DNA of 64,000 nt from assembly GCA_014860575.1 (NCBI GenBank), contig JACZJK010000021.1, positions 62,001 through 126,000 of the forward strand, written 5' to 3'. Below the pieces are notes generated by a model. It saw nothing but the letters and a program-made list of their open reading frames with translations. It made no database searches and was not told the DNA's origin. Source of the DNA: Bacteroidales bacterium (lineage in GTDB: Bacteria; Bacteroidota; Bacteroidia; Bacteroidales; JAAYJT01). Below, in pieces: positions 1 through 8,194 of this stretch. The first letter of the stretch is position 1. Each line of letters begins with the position of its first letter. The translations under genes and the position numbers were made by a program.

Positions 1-206
1 AAAAGCAATATCGTGAACAATATTGCACCGAGCAGGAAGTAATGACCTTCAGGTGTACCGTGGCTAGCATAGGCCTGCCATACACTCACACCAATTGCTA
101 CGAATCCAAGTATTCCAAATACGGTAACTCCCGGAACTACAAGGATTTCAAGCAGCATAAACAATAGGCCGGCGAGAAGGAAAATGATGATTAGAGTCCA
201 GGACAT
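1..206 (-). CDS. NfeD-like membrane protein, partial (C-terminus off window)
   Basis: An open frame runs from an ATG at 204-206 to the window edge, giving 68 residues with no stop, so the gene continues beyond base 1. Two hydrophobic segments are visible (about residues 4-27 and 30-45), with the motif LLEILVVPGVTVFGILG between them, then a third starting near residue 58. This layout is typical of the short NfeD-type integral membrane proteins of Bacteroidota, which usually end in a small OB-fold domain and work with stomatin-like proteins. The OB part cannot be seen here. A 7-bp repeat array lies directly upstream. The family call rests on the motif and topology only. Confidence 0.65.
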   Translation of the reverse strand, partial: MSWTLIIIFLLAGLLFMLLEILVVPGVTVFGILGFVAIGVSVWQAYASHGTPEGHYFLLGAILFTILL

Positions 207-216
207 GGGGGAGGTT

Positions 217-377
217 GTTCAAAGTTCAAGGTTCAAGGTTCAAGGTTCAAGGTTCAAGGTTCGGAGTTCAGGATTCAAGATTCATAATTGGTAATTGGTA
301 ATTGGTAATTCGTAATTCGTAATTCGTAATTCGTAATTCGTAATTCGTAATTCGTAATTCGTAATTCGTAATTGGGT
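217..377. repeat. 7-bp tandem array with drifting unit
   Basis: Twenty-two heptamers follow each other from 217 to 370 without a phase break: GTTCAAA, five GTTCAAG, GTTCGGA, GTTCAGG, ATTCAAG, ATTCATA, three ATTGGTA and nine ATTCGTA. A degenerate unit follows to 377. TT at unit positions 2-3 is invariant. The array lies between the stop of the M48 protease gene and the start of the NfeD-like gene. Confidence 0.95.
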
Positions 378-423
378 TACTTGGTTGAGGAAACAAATGT
401 ACGTTATTAATCACTTCAAAAGT

Positions 424-1224
424 CTAGTTGGGTTTTTTATAATATTTCATAGCTTCGGGCAGAAATTCCTGAATAGCTTTCACTCGGTCTTCACTGCCTG
501 GGTGAGTGCTTAAAAATGTGGGTGGTGTGGGCCCGCTAATTTTGGCCATTTCCTGCCAGAACTCTAAAGTTCGTTCGGGATTATAGCCTGCCATTGCCAT
601 GAATATCATTCCTAACTTATCAGCTTCATATTCATGCTGACGCGAGTAAGCAAGGGTTCCTAACGTGCCGCCGATTCCGTATGCCAGCATAAATATATCC
701 TTGGTTTCCTGCGGTTTTTCACTCAGTGCGACATCAAGTGTGACTGCTCCCAGCATCAATGCCATTTGCTGGCTCATACGTTCGTTGCCATGATTGGCAA
801 CTGCATGGGCAATTTCATGGGCCATCACAACGGCAATACCTGCTTCATCTTTGGTGTAAGGGAAAATCCCGGTATAGAATACTATTTTACCTCCCGGCAT
901 GCACCAGGCATTTACTTCATCGTTTAGAACCGTGTTAAATTCAAAGTCAAAAACGCGGTTTTGAATTTTTGAATCCTTGATATAGGTGATTACTGCATCT
1001 GCAACCCGGTCACCAACCTTATTCACAAGCATGGCATTTGGATTGTCAGGAGGTAAAACCGGGTTTTCGGCTAAGAACTCACTGTACGAAGTCAAACTCA
1101 TATTAATGAGCATGTTTTCCGGAAGCAATTTTAACTGACGCCGGCCACTTAATGGCACAGTGGAACAAGAGGCAATAAAAAGTGTTACCAACAGAAATGC
1201 AATTTTCTTATGAACCATTACCAT
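424..1224 (-). CDS. M48 family zinc metalloprotease, lipoprotein
   Basis: This 266-residue protein has a short signal peptide ending in a lipobox (FIAS-C20), so it should be a lipoprotein facing the periplasm. The zinc site is clear: HEIAH at 136-140 inside VVMAHEIAHAVANH, and the third ligand probably E198 in SRQHEYEADKLG. This matches the peptidase M48 group of LoiP/YcaL/BepA-like proteases, which degrade or help assemble outer-membrane proteins. The C-terminal HPGSEDRV segment is also typical of this group. A start two codons further in (MVHKK) is possible. The clpS gene lies 15 bp upstream on the same strand, so the two may be co-transcribed, though clpS acts in the cytoplasm. Confidence 0.9.
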   Translation of the reverse strand: MVMVHKKIAFLLVTLFIASCSTVPLSGRRQLKLLPENMLINMSLTSYSEFLAENPVLPPDNPNAMLVNKVGDRVADAVITYIKDSKIQNRVFDFEFNTVLNDEVNAWCMPGGKIVFYTGIFPYTKDEAGIAVVMAHEIAHAVANHGNERMSQQMALMLGAVTLDVALSEKPQETKDIFMLAYGIGGTLGTLAYSRQHEYEADKLGMIFMAMAGYNPERTLEFWQEMAKISGPTPPTFLSTHPGSEDRVKAIQEFLPEAMKYYKKPN

Positions 1225-1239
1225 AGTATTTTCAATTTG

Positions 1240-1518
1240 TTAGGTGATGGAAACAGTTAGCCCACGCAGTGAAAGTTGATCGTGCTGAGGCTTCAATTCG
1301 TACCAGGTTCCCATACTGATAGTGCATTTTCCTTTCAGGTGTGTGATGAGTGCACATTGTTCAGCCTGTTCCGCATCGTGACGACAGATGTCAACCAGAC
1401 TTTTAATGACAAAGTCAAAGGTATTATGATCATCATTAAACAAGATCAGATCCTTCTGATCAGATTTAATTTCTTTAGTCTGCCCGGTATGCTGCGGATT
1501 CTCGGAAGACATTTTCAT
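1240..1518 (-). CDS. clpS: ATP-dependent Clp protease adaptor ClpS
   Basis: ClpS delivers substrates with destabilising N-terminal residues to ClpA(C)P. The core reads LILFNDDHNTFDFVIKSL, which holds the N-degron pocket signature (NDDxNTxxFV type), followed by HDAEQAEQCALITHLKGKC, the Clp N-domain contact region. I placed the start at the ATG at 1516-1518, giving 92 residues, because the frame upstream to 1599 is hydrophobic and unlike the family. An ATG two codons further in (1512) is equally possible. An Aat transferase is encoded about 7 kb away at 8684-9382, so both an adaptor and a producer of N-degrons are present. No clpA is visible in the window. Confidence 0.9.
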   Translation of the reverse strand: MKMSSENPQHTGQTKEIKSDQKDLILFNDDHNTFDFVIKSLVDICRHDAEQAEQCALITHLKGKCTISMGTWYELKPQHDQLSLRGLTVSIT

Positions 1519-1722
1519 AAGATTTGGTTTCTTTGAGAGTGTAAAAATATATAATTTCCATTCAACATAAACGCGGGTGTCATAATTTTTTAGCTTCATA
1601 GTATGGCTTTGTTAAGGTGTGTTGATTTACTCTTTTCAATGACTTAAAAAAGCCTTAAATTCCCAGGTTCAAGTGCCTTTATCTTTCCATTAACTTTATC
1701 TTCGCAAACTTGTTGATTGTTT

Positions 1723-2379
1723 ATGGAACTTAAAAAACTTGGTTTAGTTCTAAAGAAACGATTGGAAAACTCCTTGCCAGGACAGGATTCGCATTGGAAA
1801 ATGCTGCCGATTGAGCGCAGGCCGGCAATGAAGTATATTGATGGAAATCCGGTCCCCAGGCCCAGTAGCATACTGATCCTGCTTTATCCAATGGGTAATT
1901 ATTTTGGAACAATTCTGATCAGACGAACCCAGGATCTGAGTGTACATAGCGGACAAATCAGTTTTCCCGGTGGGAAACAGGATCCAACCGATCTATCACC
2001 CGTCCACACCGCATTAAGAGAGGCGGAGGAAGAAATTAACCTGCAATCCGGAAGGGTTGAAATACTCGGTAAATTGAGCCCGCTTTATGTCAGTCCAAGC
2101 AATTTCGAGATCACACCGGTTGTTGGTTACATTGATGATCCGGGCAAGCTCACAGCAAATCCAACAGAGGTGGACGAAATCATTGAAATCCCTTTGAACG
2201 ATCTGGTGTCGTTTCGCACCAACGTTGATATTTCGGTTCGCGAGTTTCTGTTAAAACAAGTTCCTTGCTTCAACATTCATAGCAATATTGTTTGGGGCGC
2301 CACAGCCATGATCCTGCAGGAACTATTGGATGTGCTTGCAGATATTCAGGAGCCAGGTCCGACAATCAATAATTATTGA
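1723..2379 (+). CDS. NUDIX hydrolase, CoA pyrophosphatase type
   Basis: The 218-residue protein carries a NUDIX box of the NudL/YeaB type: SFPGGKQDPTD, then TALREAEEEINL, where the REAEEE acids bind Mg2+. The preceding RRTQDLSVHSGQISFPGG is the conserved signature of the coenzyme A pyrophosphatase subfamily, which cleaves CoA to 4'-phosphopantetheine and 3',5'-ADP. The start is the ATG at 1723; an in-frame TTG lies two codons upstream. A possible -7 element (TATCTTCG, 1698-1705, one mismatch to TAnnTTTG) sits just upstream. The gene converges on osmC, and the two 3' ends overlap by 7 bp. Confidence 0.88.
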   Translation: MELKKLGLVLKKRLENSLPGQDSHWKMLPIERRPAMKYIDGNPVPRPSSILILLYPMGNYFGTILIRRTQDLSVHSGQISFPGGKQDPTDLSPVHTALREAEEEINLQSGRVEILGKLSPLYVSPSNFEITPVVGYIDDPGKLTANPTEVDEIIEIPLNDLVSFRTNVDISVREFLLKQVPCFNIHSNIVWGATAMILQELLDVLADIQEPGPTINNY

Positions 2380-2786
2380 ACCACGATTTCAAAAGTCAAC
2401 TCAGTTGCTTTAGCCATCATTGCTGACACGCCGCAATATCTTTCCTGTGAAAGGTTGACCGCTTTTTCAAGCTTTTCCATAGGAAGATCTTTGCCGGTGA
2501 ATATGTATTTCACATGAAGGTTTTTATAAACCTTAGGATGTTCTTCAGTGAGCTCTCCTTCAACATCAACATGGAATGAGTCAGGTTGAACACGCATTTT
2601 CCCAAGCATTGAAACAACGTCCATGGCTGTACATCCGGCCAGCGCCAGCAGCAATAGTGGCTTTGGGCGCGGTCCCTTATTTTTACCGCCAACAGATTCG
2701 TCGGCATCAATAATTATTTTGTGGCCGTTGATTGTTGATTCAAACGACATGGCTTCGTTCCAGTTCAGGCTTATGCTTTGTTTCAT
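2373..2786 (-). CDS. OsmC/Ohr family protein
   Basis: A 137-residue OsmC-like protein. The two redox cysteines expected of peroxide-reducing family members are present: C52 in LLALAGCTAMDV and C118 in QERYCGVSAM. The N-terminal strand pair (LNWNEAMSFESTINGHKI) and the GPRPKPLLLLAL helix are characteristic. The family reduces organic or fatty-acid hydroperoxides, but some members have other roles, so the substrate is not assigned. The start at 2786 keeps the first beta strand. A promoter with both -33 and -7 elements lies just upstream (2803-2832). The 3' end overlaps the NUDIX gene by 7 bp, tail to tail. Confidence 0.88.
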   Translation of the reverse strand: MKQSISLNWNEAMSFESTINGHKIIIDADESVGGKNKGPRPKPLLLLALAGCTAMDVVSMLGKMRVQPDSFHVDVEGELTEEHPKVYKNLHVKYIFTGKDLPMEKLEKAVNLSQERYCGVSAMMAKATELTFEIVVQ

Positions 2787-2802
2787 AATATTAAGATTTG
2801 GG

Positions 2803-2832
2803 CAAAATTAGTGAAAATATTATCTTGCCAAG
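2803..2832 (-). promoter_or_regulatory. Bacteroidota-type promoter of osmC
   Basis: On the minus strand, CTTG (2829-2832) is followed after 18 bp by TAATTTTG (2803-2810). This matches the TTG / TAnnTTTG consensus of the Bacteroidota primary sigma factor. The start codon of osmC lies 17 bp downstream of the -7 box, so the leader would be very short. Confidence 0.55.
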
Positions 2833-2843
2833 ATGCTAAGAAT

Positions 2844-2903
2844 GTTTAGAGGTTTAGAGGTTTAGAGGTTTAGGGTGTTTAGAGTTAAGGAAGTTTAGAG
2901 AGA
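2844..2903. repeat. GTTTAG-rich short tandem repeat
   Basis: Three GTTTAGAG octamers run in tandem, followed by looser copies (GTTTAGG, GTTTAGA, GTTAAGG, GTTTAGA). The block lies between the stop of the TonB receptor gene and the osmC promoter. The same words recur at 61530-61566 and 61717-61741. Confidence 0.85.
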
Positions 2904-2937
2904 TGAGCATTTAAATTAGTGACTTAGACTGTAAGGA

Positions 2938-5337
2938 TCAGAACAAATTATTTCCGAATTTAAAGCCTACATAAACCATGCGGGGCGCCGATGGGCCATA
3001 CACATAGCTTGGATCGCGATCAATACCATAATCAAAATCGGATTGGTAAGAATTGAGCAGATTTTTCATACCAACATAGAAGTTCATTTTTGTTTCATTG
3101 ATCCTGAGGTTGTAGCTGAGCTTCAGCCCTAAATCCAAAAACTCCCTGCTTTGCCTCAACTCACCATCTTCAGGATTTTCGAGATCAGGGCCAAAGTATG
3201 GCACCAGCATACTCCCTGTGTGCGAACCACTGGCTGAAACCGACCAATTTCTATCAAGCTTCCAATCAACCGAAAAGAATCCATAATTATTGGGCGTTCT
3301 GAGGAAACTATTTTCATCAAACTCCTGGGCTTCTTCATACCTGCTCGATTGAATATTATAACCTGCTGTTAGATTAAATTTCTGCCAGGGACTCATGTTT
3401 AACTCAATATTAACACCTTGCACGGTTGCAGACTTTTCTGAATTGCCTCTAAAATATGTTACAGTTCCAGCTTCATCCGGTTCGCCAAACTCAATATTGA
3501 ACGGATTGGTCAATTGTGTATAAAAGCCTTCAACCAAAAGGCCAACGCTGGTTTTTCTGATCATTTTATTGAAATCCAGCGAAGCCGTCAGCCCATTGCT
3601 GTTTTCCTGTTTCAGGCCGGGTTGGTTTTGATACATAACCTTTCGCGAACCTGAAGCAGAAAGATGCAGGTCTTCATCAAAAATCTGCGGGGCCCGGTAG
3701 CCGCGTGCATAACTCAACCGTCCCTGAAGATATGGGCTGATCGTGTAAAGAAAACTGATTTTAGGAACGAAAACGCCTCCGGTATTGCCAGCATCATCGC
3801 TTACCTCATTGTTTATCTGATAATAATCAAACCGGCCTCCGGCTGAAACCTTCAAGCGCTCAAAGTTGCGGTCGTATTGAACATAAACACCAGAGGTCAT
3901 ACTGTTTTGTTTTGCCAGAGTTCTGTTTTCAACTTGAGGGATTGAGATGATAGAGTCGTTTTCGATGATGGCATTGTCAACATCGGGATAACCCAGTTTC
4001 TGGTCGTTGAGTTTACCAGCAGTAAGATCGGCTCCAAAAATCAGTGTTCCGTTATTTACATCGGCCCTGTAGTTGGCACCGGAATTCATGGTTATATCTT
4101 CGGTGTAGCCGTAATCAGCGAGTGAACGTTCAGCTCCATAATATGAATCGCGCTCAATATGCTGTGCTGAAACAAACATTGAAACCATATCCGACTCGCG
4201 CAAAAACTGCTCGAAAGTTAATCCGCCTGTAGTAATGCGATGGGCCAGAGATTCTGCGATATCACTTTGGTGTACCGGATAATCGAAACGATTTCCTCCA
4301 CGGCGATACTCATTTACACGAAAAAAGTCCGCTGTCAGTTTGCTTCTGTTGCTCAACCTCTGATAAACGCGGGTTCCAAAAGTTGTGTTTTTAAGCAACA
4401 CCAACTCTGTGAACCCATCATCATTGGCATCGAAAGGCTCGCGGTTGCGCGAAAACCCAAAGATTGACAAGCCGGTTTTATGGTTGGCTGAAACAACTGA
4501 AACATTTGCATTCAGGCTTCTGTCAAGTGCAGGGCCTGCCGCCTCTTTAAGCCCGGTTCCTACCATGCCAATGTCAGAACCTATTTCATACACATTTGAA
4601 ACCGGATCTTTAAGTCTGAGGTTTATGGTTCCGGCAATAGCATTGCTTCCATACAATACTGAACTGCCGCCACGCACAACCTCTACACGATCAATCATAT
4701 TAGCTGGGATTAATTCAAGTCCGTAAACTGCAGCCAGCCCACTGAAAATGGGTCTTCCGTTTATAAGTATCTGCGAGTAAGGCCCTTCAAGCCCATTGAT
4801 GCGAACCTGGTTAAAGCCACAATTTGAACAATTTGTTTCCATCCTCAGCCCGGGTGTGTAATTAAGGCCTTCGCCGAGAACCAATGCCTGAACGTTCGAA
4901 AAAAGCAATGGAGTCAGGCTGCTTGTAATGGTTGGGGATTCGCTGCGCCGCTGTGCATATCTGCTGCCTGTGACCACTACCTCATCAAGGCGCAACATAT
5001 CTCTTTCAAGCTCAAAATCAGCTTCAATGGTTTTGCCTTTTTCGGTGGTAATTAACTTTTCAATGGTTTTATAACCTGTGTAACTTGCCTGTAAGATGTA
5101 GATGCCAACCGGGGCATTGATAATTGTAAAATGCCCGGTTTGATCTGTTGTTGTGCCAATGGATGTTCCTTTGATCCCGATGCTGACAAAAGGAAGGTGT
5201 TCGCCTGTTTCAGCATCCAGCACATGACCGAAAATATTAGCGTCAGTCACCGGCCGCGTACCTGGCCCAGGCTCCACCGCAAAAAGTGTTTGTATGGATA
5301 GATGAATCAAAAATAATAGTAAGAAAAGGTTTTTCAT
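2938..5337 (-). CDS. TonB-dependent outer-membrane receptor
   Basis: This 799-residue receptor has a signal peptide (about 1-20), a carboxypeptidase-regulatory-like beta sandwich (about 33-115, starting IFGHVLDAETGEHLPFVSIG), a plug domain (about 120-240) and a 22-strand type barrel to the C-terminus. The plug contains NCSNCGFNQVRINGLEG and VEVVRGGSSVLYGSNAIAG, the latter typical of siderophore, vitamin and metal receptors. It is not a SusC protein: it is too short and there is no SusD beside it. A His-rich membrane protein is encoded 174 bp upstream on the same strand, which suggests a transition-metal substrate. That substrate is inferred, not shown. Confidence 0.9.
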   Translation of the reverse strand: MKNLFLLLFLIHLSIQTLFAVEPGPGTRPVTDANIFGHVLDAETGEHLPFVSIGIKGTSIGTTTDQTGHFTIINAPVGIYILQASYTGYKTIEKLITTEKGKTIEADFELERDMLRLDEVVVTGSRYAQRRSESPTITSSLTPLLFSNVQALVLGEGLNYTPGLRMETNCSNCGFNQVRINGLEGPYSQILINGRPIFSGLAAVYGLELIPANMIDRVEVVRGGSSVLYGSNAIAGTINLRLKDPVSNVYEIGSDIGMVGTGLKEAAGPALDRSLNANVSVVSANHKTGLSIFGFSRNREPFDANDDGFTELVLLKNTTFGTRVYQRLSNRSKLTADFFRVNEYRRGGNRFDYPVHQSDIAESLAHRITTGGLTFEQFLRESDMVSMFVSAQHIERDSYYGAERSLADYGYTEDITMNSGANYRADVNNGTLIFGADLTAGKLNDQKLGYPDVDNAIIENDSIISIPQVENRTLAKQNSMTSGVYVQYDRNFERLKVSAGGRFDYYQINNEVSDDAGNTGGVFVPKISFLYTISPYLQGRLSYARGYRAPQIFDEDLHLSASGSRKVMYQNQPGLKQENSNGLTASLDFNKMIRKTSVGLLVEGFYTQLTNPFNIEFGEPDEAGTVTYFRGNSEKSATVQGVNIELNMSPWQKFNLTAGYNIQSSRYEEAQEFDENSFLRTPNNYGFFSVDWKLDRNWSVSASGSHTGSMLVPYFGPDLENPEDGELRQSREFLDLGLKLSYNLRINETKMNFYVGMKNLLNSYQSDFDYGIDRDPSYVYGPSAPRMVYVGFKFGNNLF

Positions 5338-5511
5338 TGTAAAATATTATTAGTGGAAGTTTTATACGATTTATTATAAGCTGGTTTGAATGCAGCTTGC
5401 TTGCTGAAGCTTTGCAATATCACCTGTTCTTACAAGATTGATGATTAACCAACAATCATGTAAGAAATAAAATACAAGGTGGATTGTTTCAGAACCGGAA
5501 AACTGAATAAA

Positions 5512-5919
5512 TCAAATACTAAAAACCGCAGGGGGAGCACGCAATGGTTGCAAGGAAAGATATAGTTGCCGGAGAAAAGGAAATCGGAATCCTGATAACC
5601 ACAAAACGGCATAAATGCCGAAAACAAATACCATAGCCAACGAGGCAAAAGCAATGAGCAAAGCCAGACCTGCAAGTTGCGCAAGAATAAAGTGTTCAAA
5701 TTCTGAATGCTTGTGGTTGCTTAGTGGATTTCCCGGATTTTCCGCTTTATTATAAGGATGTGAATGTTTTATGACAATGCCATTATTCAAAACATGGTAA
5801 TGCCAGTTTGATAAATGATTCTGGAATAAGAGAATCGCAACGGGAATCATTGCCAGGATTAAAACCCTCGAAATAATATTTTTCTTGAGCATCATGATTG
5901 TTTGCTTGTGATCTTGCAA
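5512..5919 (-). CDS. Small His-rich membrane protein, putative metal-handling
   Basis: I do not recognise a named family with certainty. The 135-residue protein has a hydrophobic segment at about 17-34, an extracytoplasmic loop rich in histidine (H40, H42, H52, H54, H69, H71, H76, including KHSHPYNK), a second long hydrophobic stretch at about 78-110, and a tail ending LRAPP. A short membrane protein with a His loop and an R(A/G)PP tail next to a TonB receptor recalls the DUF2946-type arrangement found by metal uptake genes. The start could also be M9 or M10 (5895 or 5892). It lies upstream of the receptor gene and is probably in the same operon. Metal binding is inferred from the histidines alone. 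Confidence 0.7.
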   Translation of the reverse strand: MQDHKQTIMMLKKNIISRVLILAMIPVAILLFQNHLSNWHYHVLNNGIVIKHSHPYNKAENPGNPLSNHKHSEFEHFILAQLAGLALLIAFASLAMVFVFGIYAVLWLSGFRFPFLRQLYLSLQPLRAPPAVFSI

Positions 5920-5982
5920 TTCGTAAACATGATTATAATGTCAGGCAATAATTAAACTATTAACCAAGATAACGGGAAAATG

Positions 5983-6007
5983 TTGAACATGTGCAATGCA
6001 TATGCAT
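5983..6007. promoter_or_regulatory. Two adjacent palindromes upstream of the metal operon
   Basis: TTGAACATGTGCAA (5983-5996) is symmetric at 12 of 14 positions, and ATGCATATGCAT (5996-6007) is a perfect 12-bp palindrome. They sit 64 to 88 bp upstream of the His-rich protein gene and could be an operator for the receptor operon. No known Zur or Fur box is recognised. Confidence 0.3.
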
Positions 6008-6137
6008 GGATTGGTTTCTTAAAATCTGCGATTCCAACAAAATTTTGGACGAACTGATCGTATTGTTAAAGCAAAACAGATCCCTGCTAAAGTCATCATC
6101 TGGATGCTTCAGCAAAATTTCTGACAACTAGTTTACA

Positions 6138-7052
6138 TCAATCTGCAATCCCTGACCATAAATCGGCTGGGTAAACACCCTGTGATGTAAGTTGCTGAAG
6201 CTGTTGCACAGCATATTCGCGATCTTCACGATAGGTAACTCCAAACCATTTGGCGGAACTTTGCAAGACTTTTACAATAGCCTGATTTGATTTTATTAAG
6301 TCGTTCACGACAACAGGAATGTAAAACTCGCCTTTTAAGGTTTGGGCATTATGTTGGATAAAATCATCAAATGAGGTTTGAAGATGGGAAAAGAATCCGG
6401 GTGTAAATCCCCAGCAATTCATTGAAACAATGGTTTTTGGATCCAGAATGTGAGCAATGCCTTCATCATCAACGTAATTGATTGTGCTCCCATTACCGGC
6501 AATTTTGGTTCGCTCTGTGATGCTTTGCAGTTCGAGGTTGTCATCGCTTTCGCAAATTCCCCTCGAGACCGTTCCATTTTCAGAAAGGGTGTTTTCAAGC
6601 TGATAGCCTACCATTGCATAATTGCCTTCAGAAGCGATTTTCAGATGATCACATAAAACATGAAATGCATCAGCGCCATAAAAATCATCGGCATTGATGA
6701 CGGCAAATGGTTCTTTAACCACATCTTTGGCCATTAGAATAGCATGGCCTGTTCCCCAGGGTTTAACGCGTTCAGGATGTACTTTTATTCCTTCCGGGAC
6801 TTTTTCAATTTCCTGCAGCACATAATCCACTGCAATATGAGCGCTAAGTTTCTTCATCAAAGTTTCCTGGAACTCTTGTTCCATACTTTGCCGGATCACA
6901 AAAACAACTTTCCCGAAGCCAGCCCTTTTGGCATCAAAAACAGAATAATCTATGATGGTTTCACCACCGGGACCAAGTTTGTCGAGCTGCTTGAGCGAGC
7001 CATAACGGCTGCCAATTCCTGCAGCCAGTATGAGTAGGGTAGGCTTTGTCAT
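6138..7052 (-). CDS. NTP-dependent sugar nucleotidyltransferase-like protein
   Basis: A 304-residue protein with the nucleotidyltransferase signature LAAGIGSRYGSLKQLDKLGP at its N-terminus, whose Gly/Arg/Lys residues bind the NTP triphosphate, and a metal-binding VINADDFYG about residue 120. The family includes glucose-1-phosphate uridylyl- and thymidylyltransferases. Bacteroidota have many such proteins of this length whose sugar substrate is unknown. The C-terminal KWFGVTYREDRE motif is typical of that subgroup. It stands alone, divergent from the radical SAM gene, with a TATTTTTG -7 box 38 bp upstream of the start. Confidence 0.8.
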   Translation of the reverse strand: MTKPTLLILAAGIGSRYGSLKQLDKLGPGGETIIDYSVFDAKRAGFGKVVFVIRQSMEQEFQETLMKKLSAHIAVDYVLQEIEKVPEGIKVHPERVKPWGTGHAILMAKDVVKEPFAVINADDFYGADAFHVLCDHLKIASEGNYAMVGYQLENTLSENGTVSRGICESDDNLELQSITERTKIAGNGSTINYVDDEGIAHILDPKTIVSMNCWGFTPGFFSHLQTSFDDFIQHNAQTLKGEFYIPVVVNDLIKSNQAIVKVLQSSAKWFGVTYREDREYAVQQLQQLTSQGVYPADLWSGIAD

Positions 7053-7089
7053 TGAAGAAGAAGTTAAGATTTAGTGAAATTGCGCGGGG

Positions 7090-7097
7090 CAAAAATA
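7090..7097 (-). promoter_or_regulatory. -7 element upstream of nucleotidyltransferase gene
   Basis: TATTTTTG on the minus strand matches TAnnTTTG and lies 38 bp upstream of the ATG at 7052. No convincing -33 TTG is seen at the usual spacing. Confidence 0.4.
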
Positions 7098-7146
7098 GCG
7101 TTTTTAAAACACCTGGCAGATTATGATCGGTTTCACAGCCATTCGC

Positions 7147-7154
7147 TACTTTTG
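7147..7154 (+). promoter_or_regulatory. -7 element of radical SAM gene
   Basis: TACTTTTG matches TAnnTTTG. It lies 32 bp upstream of the ATG at 7186 but downstream of the alternative ATG at 7123, so it helps to choose the later start. Confidence 0.5.
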
Positions 7155-7185
7155 CGCGAATAGAAAATTAACATTTGAATTTCTT

Positions 7186-8106
7186 ATGCCCGGTTTAGCA
7201 GCATTGGATGCTTGTTGCTCCTGCCCCCGATTATGCAATGCAATGCGTGATAATGGTGAAACAGGATATTGTAATACAGATAACAGATTTCATATCAGCA
7301 GCATTTGTTTGCACCACGGTGAGGAACCCACTATTAGTGGGCCTAATGGTATTTGCAATATTTTTTTTAGCCGTTGTAACTTACAATGCATTTATTGCCA
7401 GAATTACCAGATCAGCACTACCGGATCTGGTGTTCAGGATGCGGTCCTCTCCCTTGATGAAATAATTAACAAGGTTGAGCAATATCTCGATAATGGCTGC
7501 ACCCACGTGGGATTTGTTTCACCCTCGCATGTAATCCTCCAGGTGAGAGAGATTATTGGTGCTTTGCACAAGCGTGGCAGACAAGCAGTTTTCGTATATA
7601 ATTCAAACGGGTACGACAGTGTTTCAACAATTAAAAGTCTTGAAGGGATGATTGATGTTTATCTGCCCGACCTCAAGTATATGGATACTGAAATAGCTGA
7701 AGCCTATTCCGGCGCAAAAGATTATCCGCAAATTGCTTCGTCAGCGCTAAGGGAAATGTATCGCCAGAAAGGAAGTACGCTCATTTTGTCGGAAGATGGT
7801 TGTGCATTGTCGGGTTTGATTATCCGCCACCTTGTTTTGCCTGGCCATATTGAAAATAGCAAGGCTGTGCTCAAATTCATTGCCCAGGAATTATCTCCTC
7901 TGATCCATGTTTCATTGATGTCGCAGTATTATCCCATTCCACAGGTAGAAGACCATCCAAATCTTGGACGTTTGCTTAATCACACGGAATATCAGCAGGT
8001 AGTTGATGAGATGGGATTACTTGGAATATTCCGGGGTTGGATTCAGGATATTGAAAGCCATGACAACTACAGGCCTGATTTTGACAAGAATCATCCGTTT
8101 GAATGA
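7186..8106 (+). CDS. Radical SAM protein, PflA/PflX-like
   Basis: A 306-residue radical SAM enzyme of the putative pyruvate-formate-lyase-activating type (COG1313). The SAM cluster is C64-x3-C68-x2-C71 in FSRCNLQCIYCQNY. An N-terminal Cys-rich block (ACCSCPRLC, then GYC) is typical of this subgroup and may hold another metal site. HVGFVSPSHV and VYNSNGYDSV match the SAM-binding barrel. The frame opens at 7123, but I chose the ATG at 7186 because the -7 box lies between the two and because the LDACCSCPRLC start fits the family. The target is unknown; no glycyl-radical enzyme is encoded nearby. Confidence 0.85.
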   Translation: MPGLAALDACCSCPRLCNAMRDNGETGYCNTDNRFHISSICLHHGEEPTISGPNGICNIFFSRCNLQCIYCQNYQISTTGSGVQDAVLSLDEIINKVEQYLDNGCTHVGFVSPSHVILQVREIIGALHKRGRQAVFVYNSNGYDSVSTIKSLEGMIDVYLPDLKYMDTEIAEAYSGAKDYPQIASSALREMYRQKGSTLILSEDGCALSGLIIRHLVLPGHIENSKAVLKFIAQELSPLIHVSLMSQYYPIPQVEDHPNLGRLLNHTEYQQVVDEMGLLGIFRGWIQDIESHDNYRPDFDKNHPFE

Positions 8107-8194
8107 AAATGGATCGTAGAATGGACCTGAAGCTTGGTTCAGACTACTATCATGTTGTGTAAACTTTAGCAAGTGCTAATTCAACCTAAAGAAC

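Noticed and set aside
217-377. CRISPR array
   Set aside because: Units are 7 bp with no spacers, and no cas genes are present.
5338-6137. Cobalamin riboswitch before the TonB receptor
   Set aside because: No B12-box-like sequence or conserved leader pairing was recognised in either gap.
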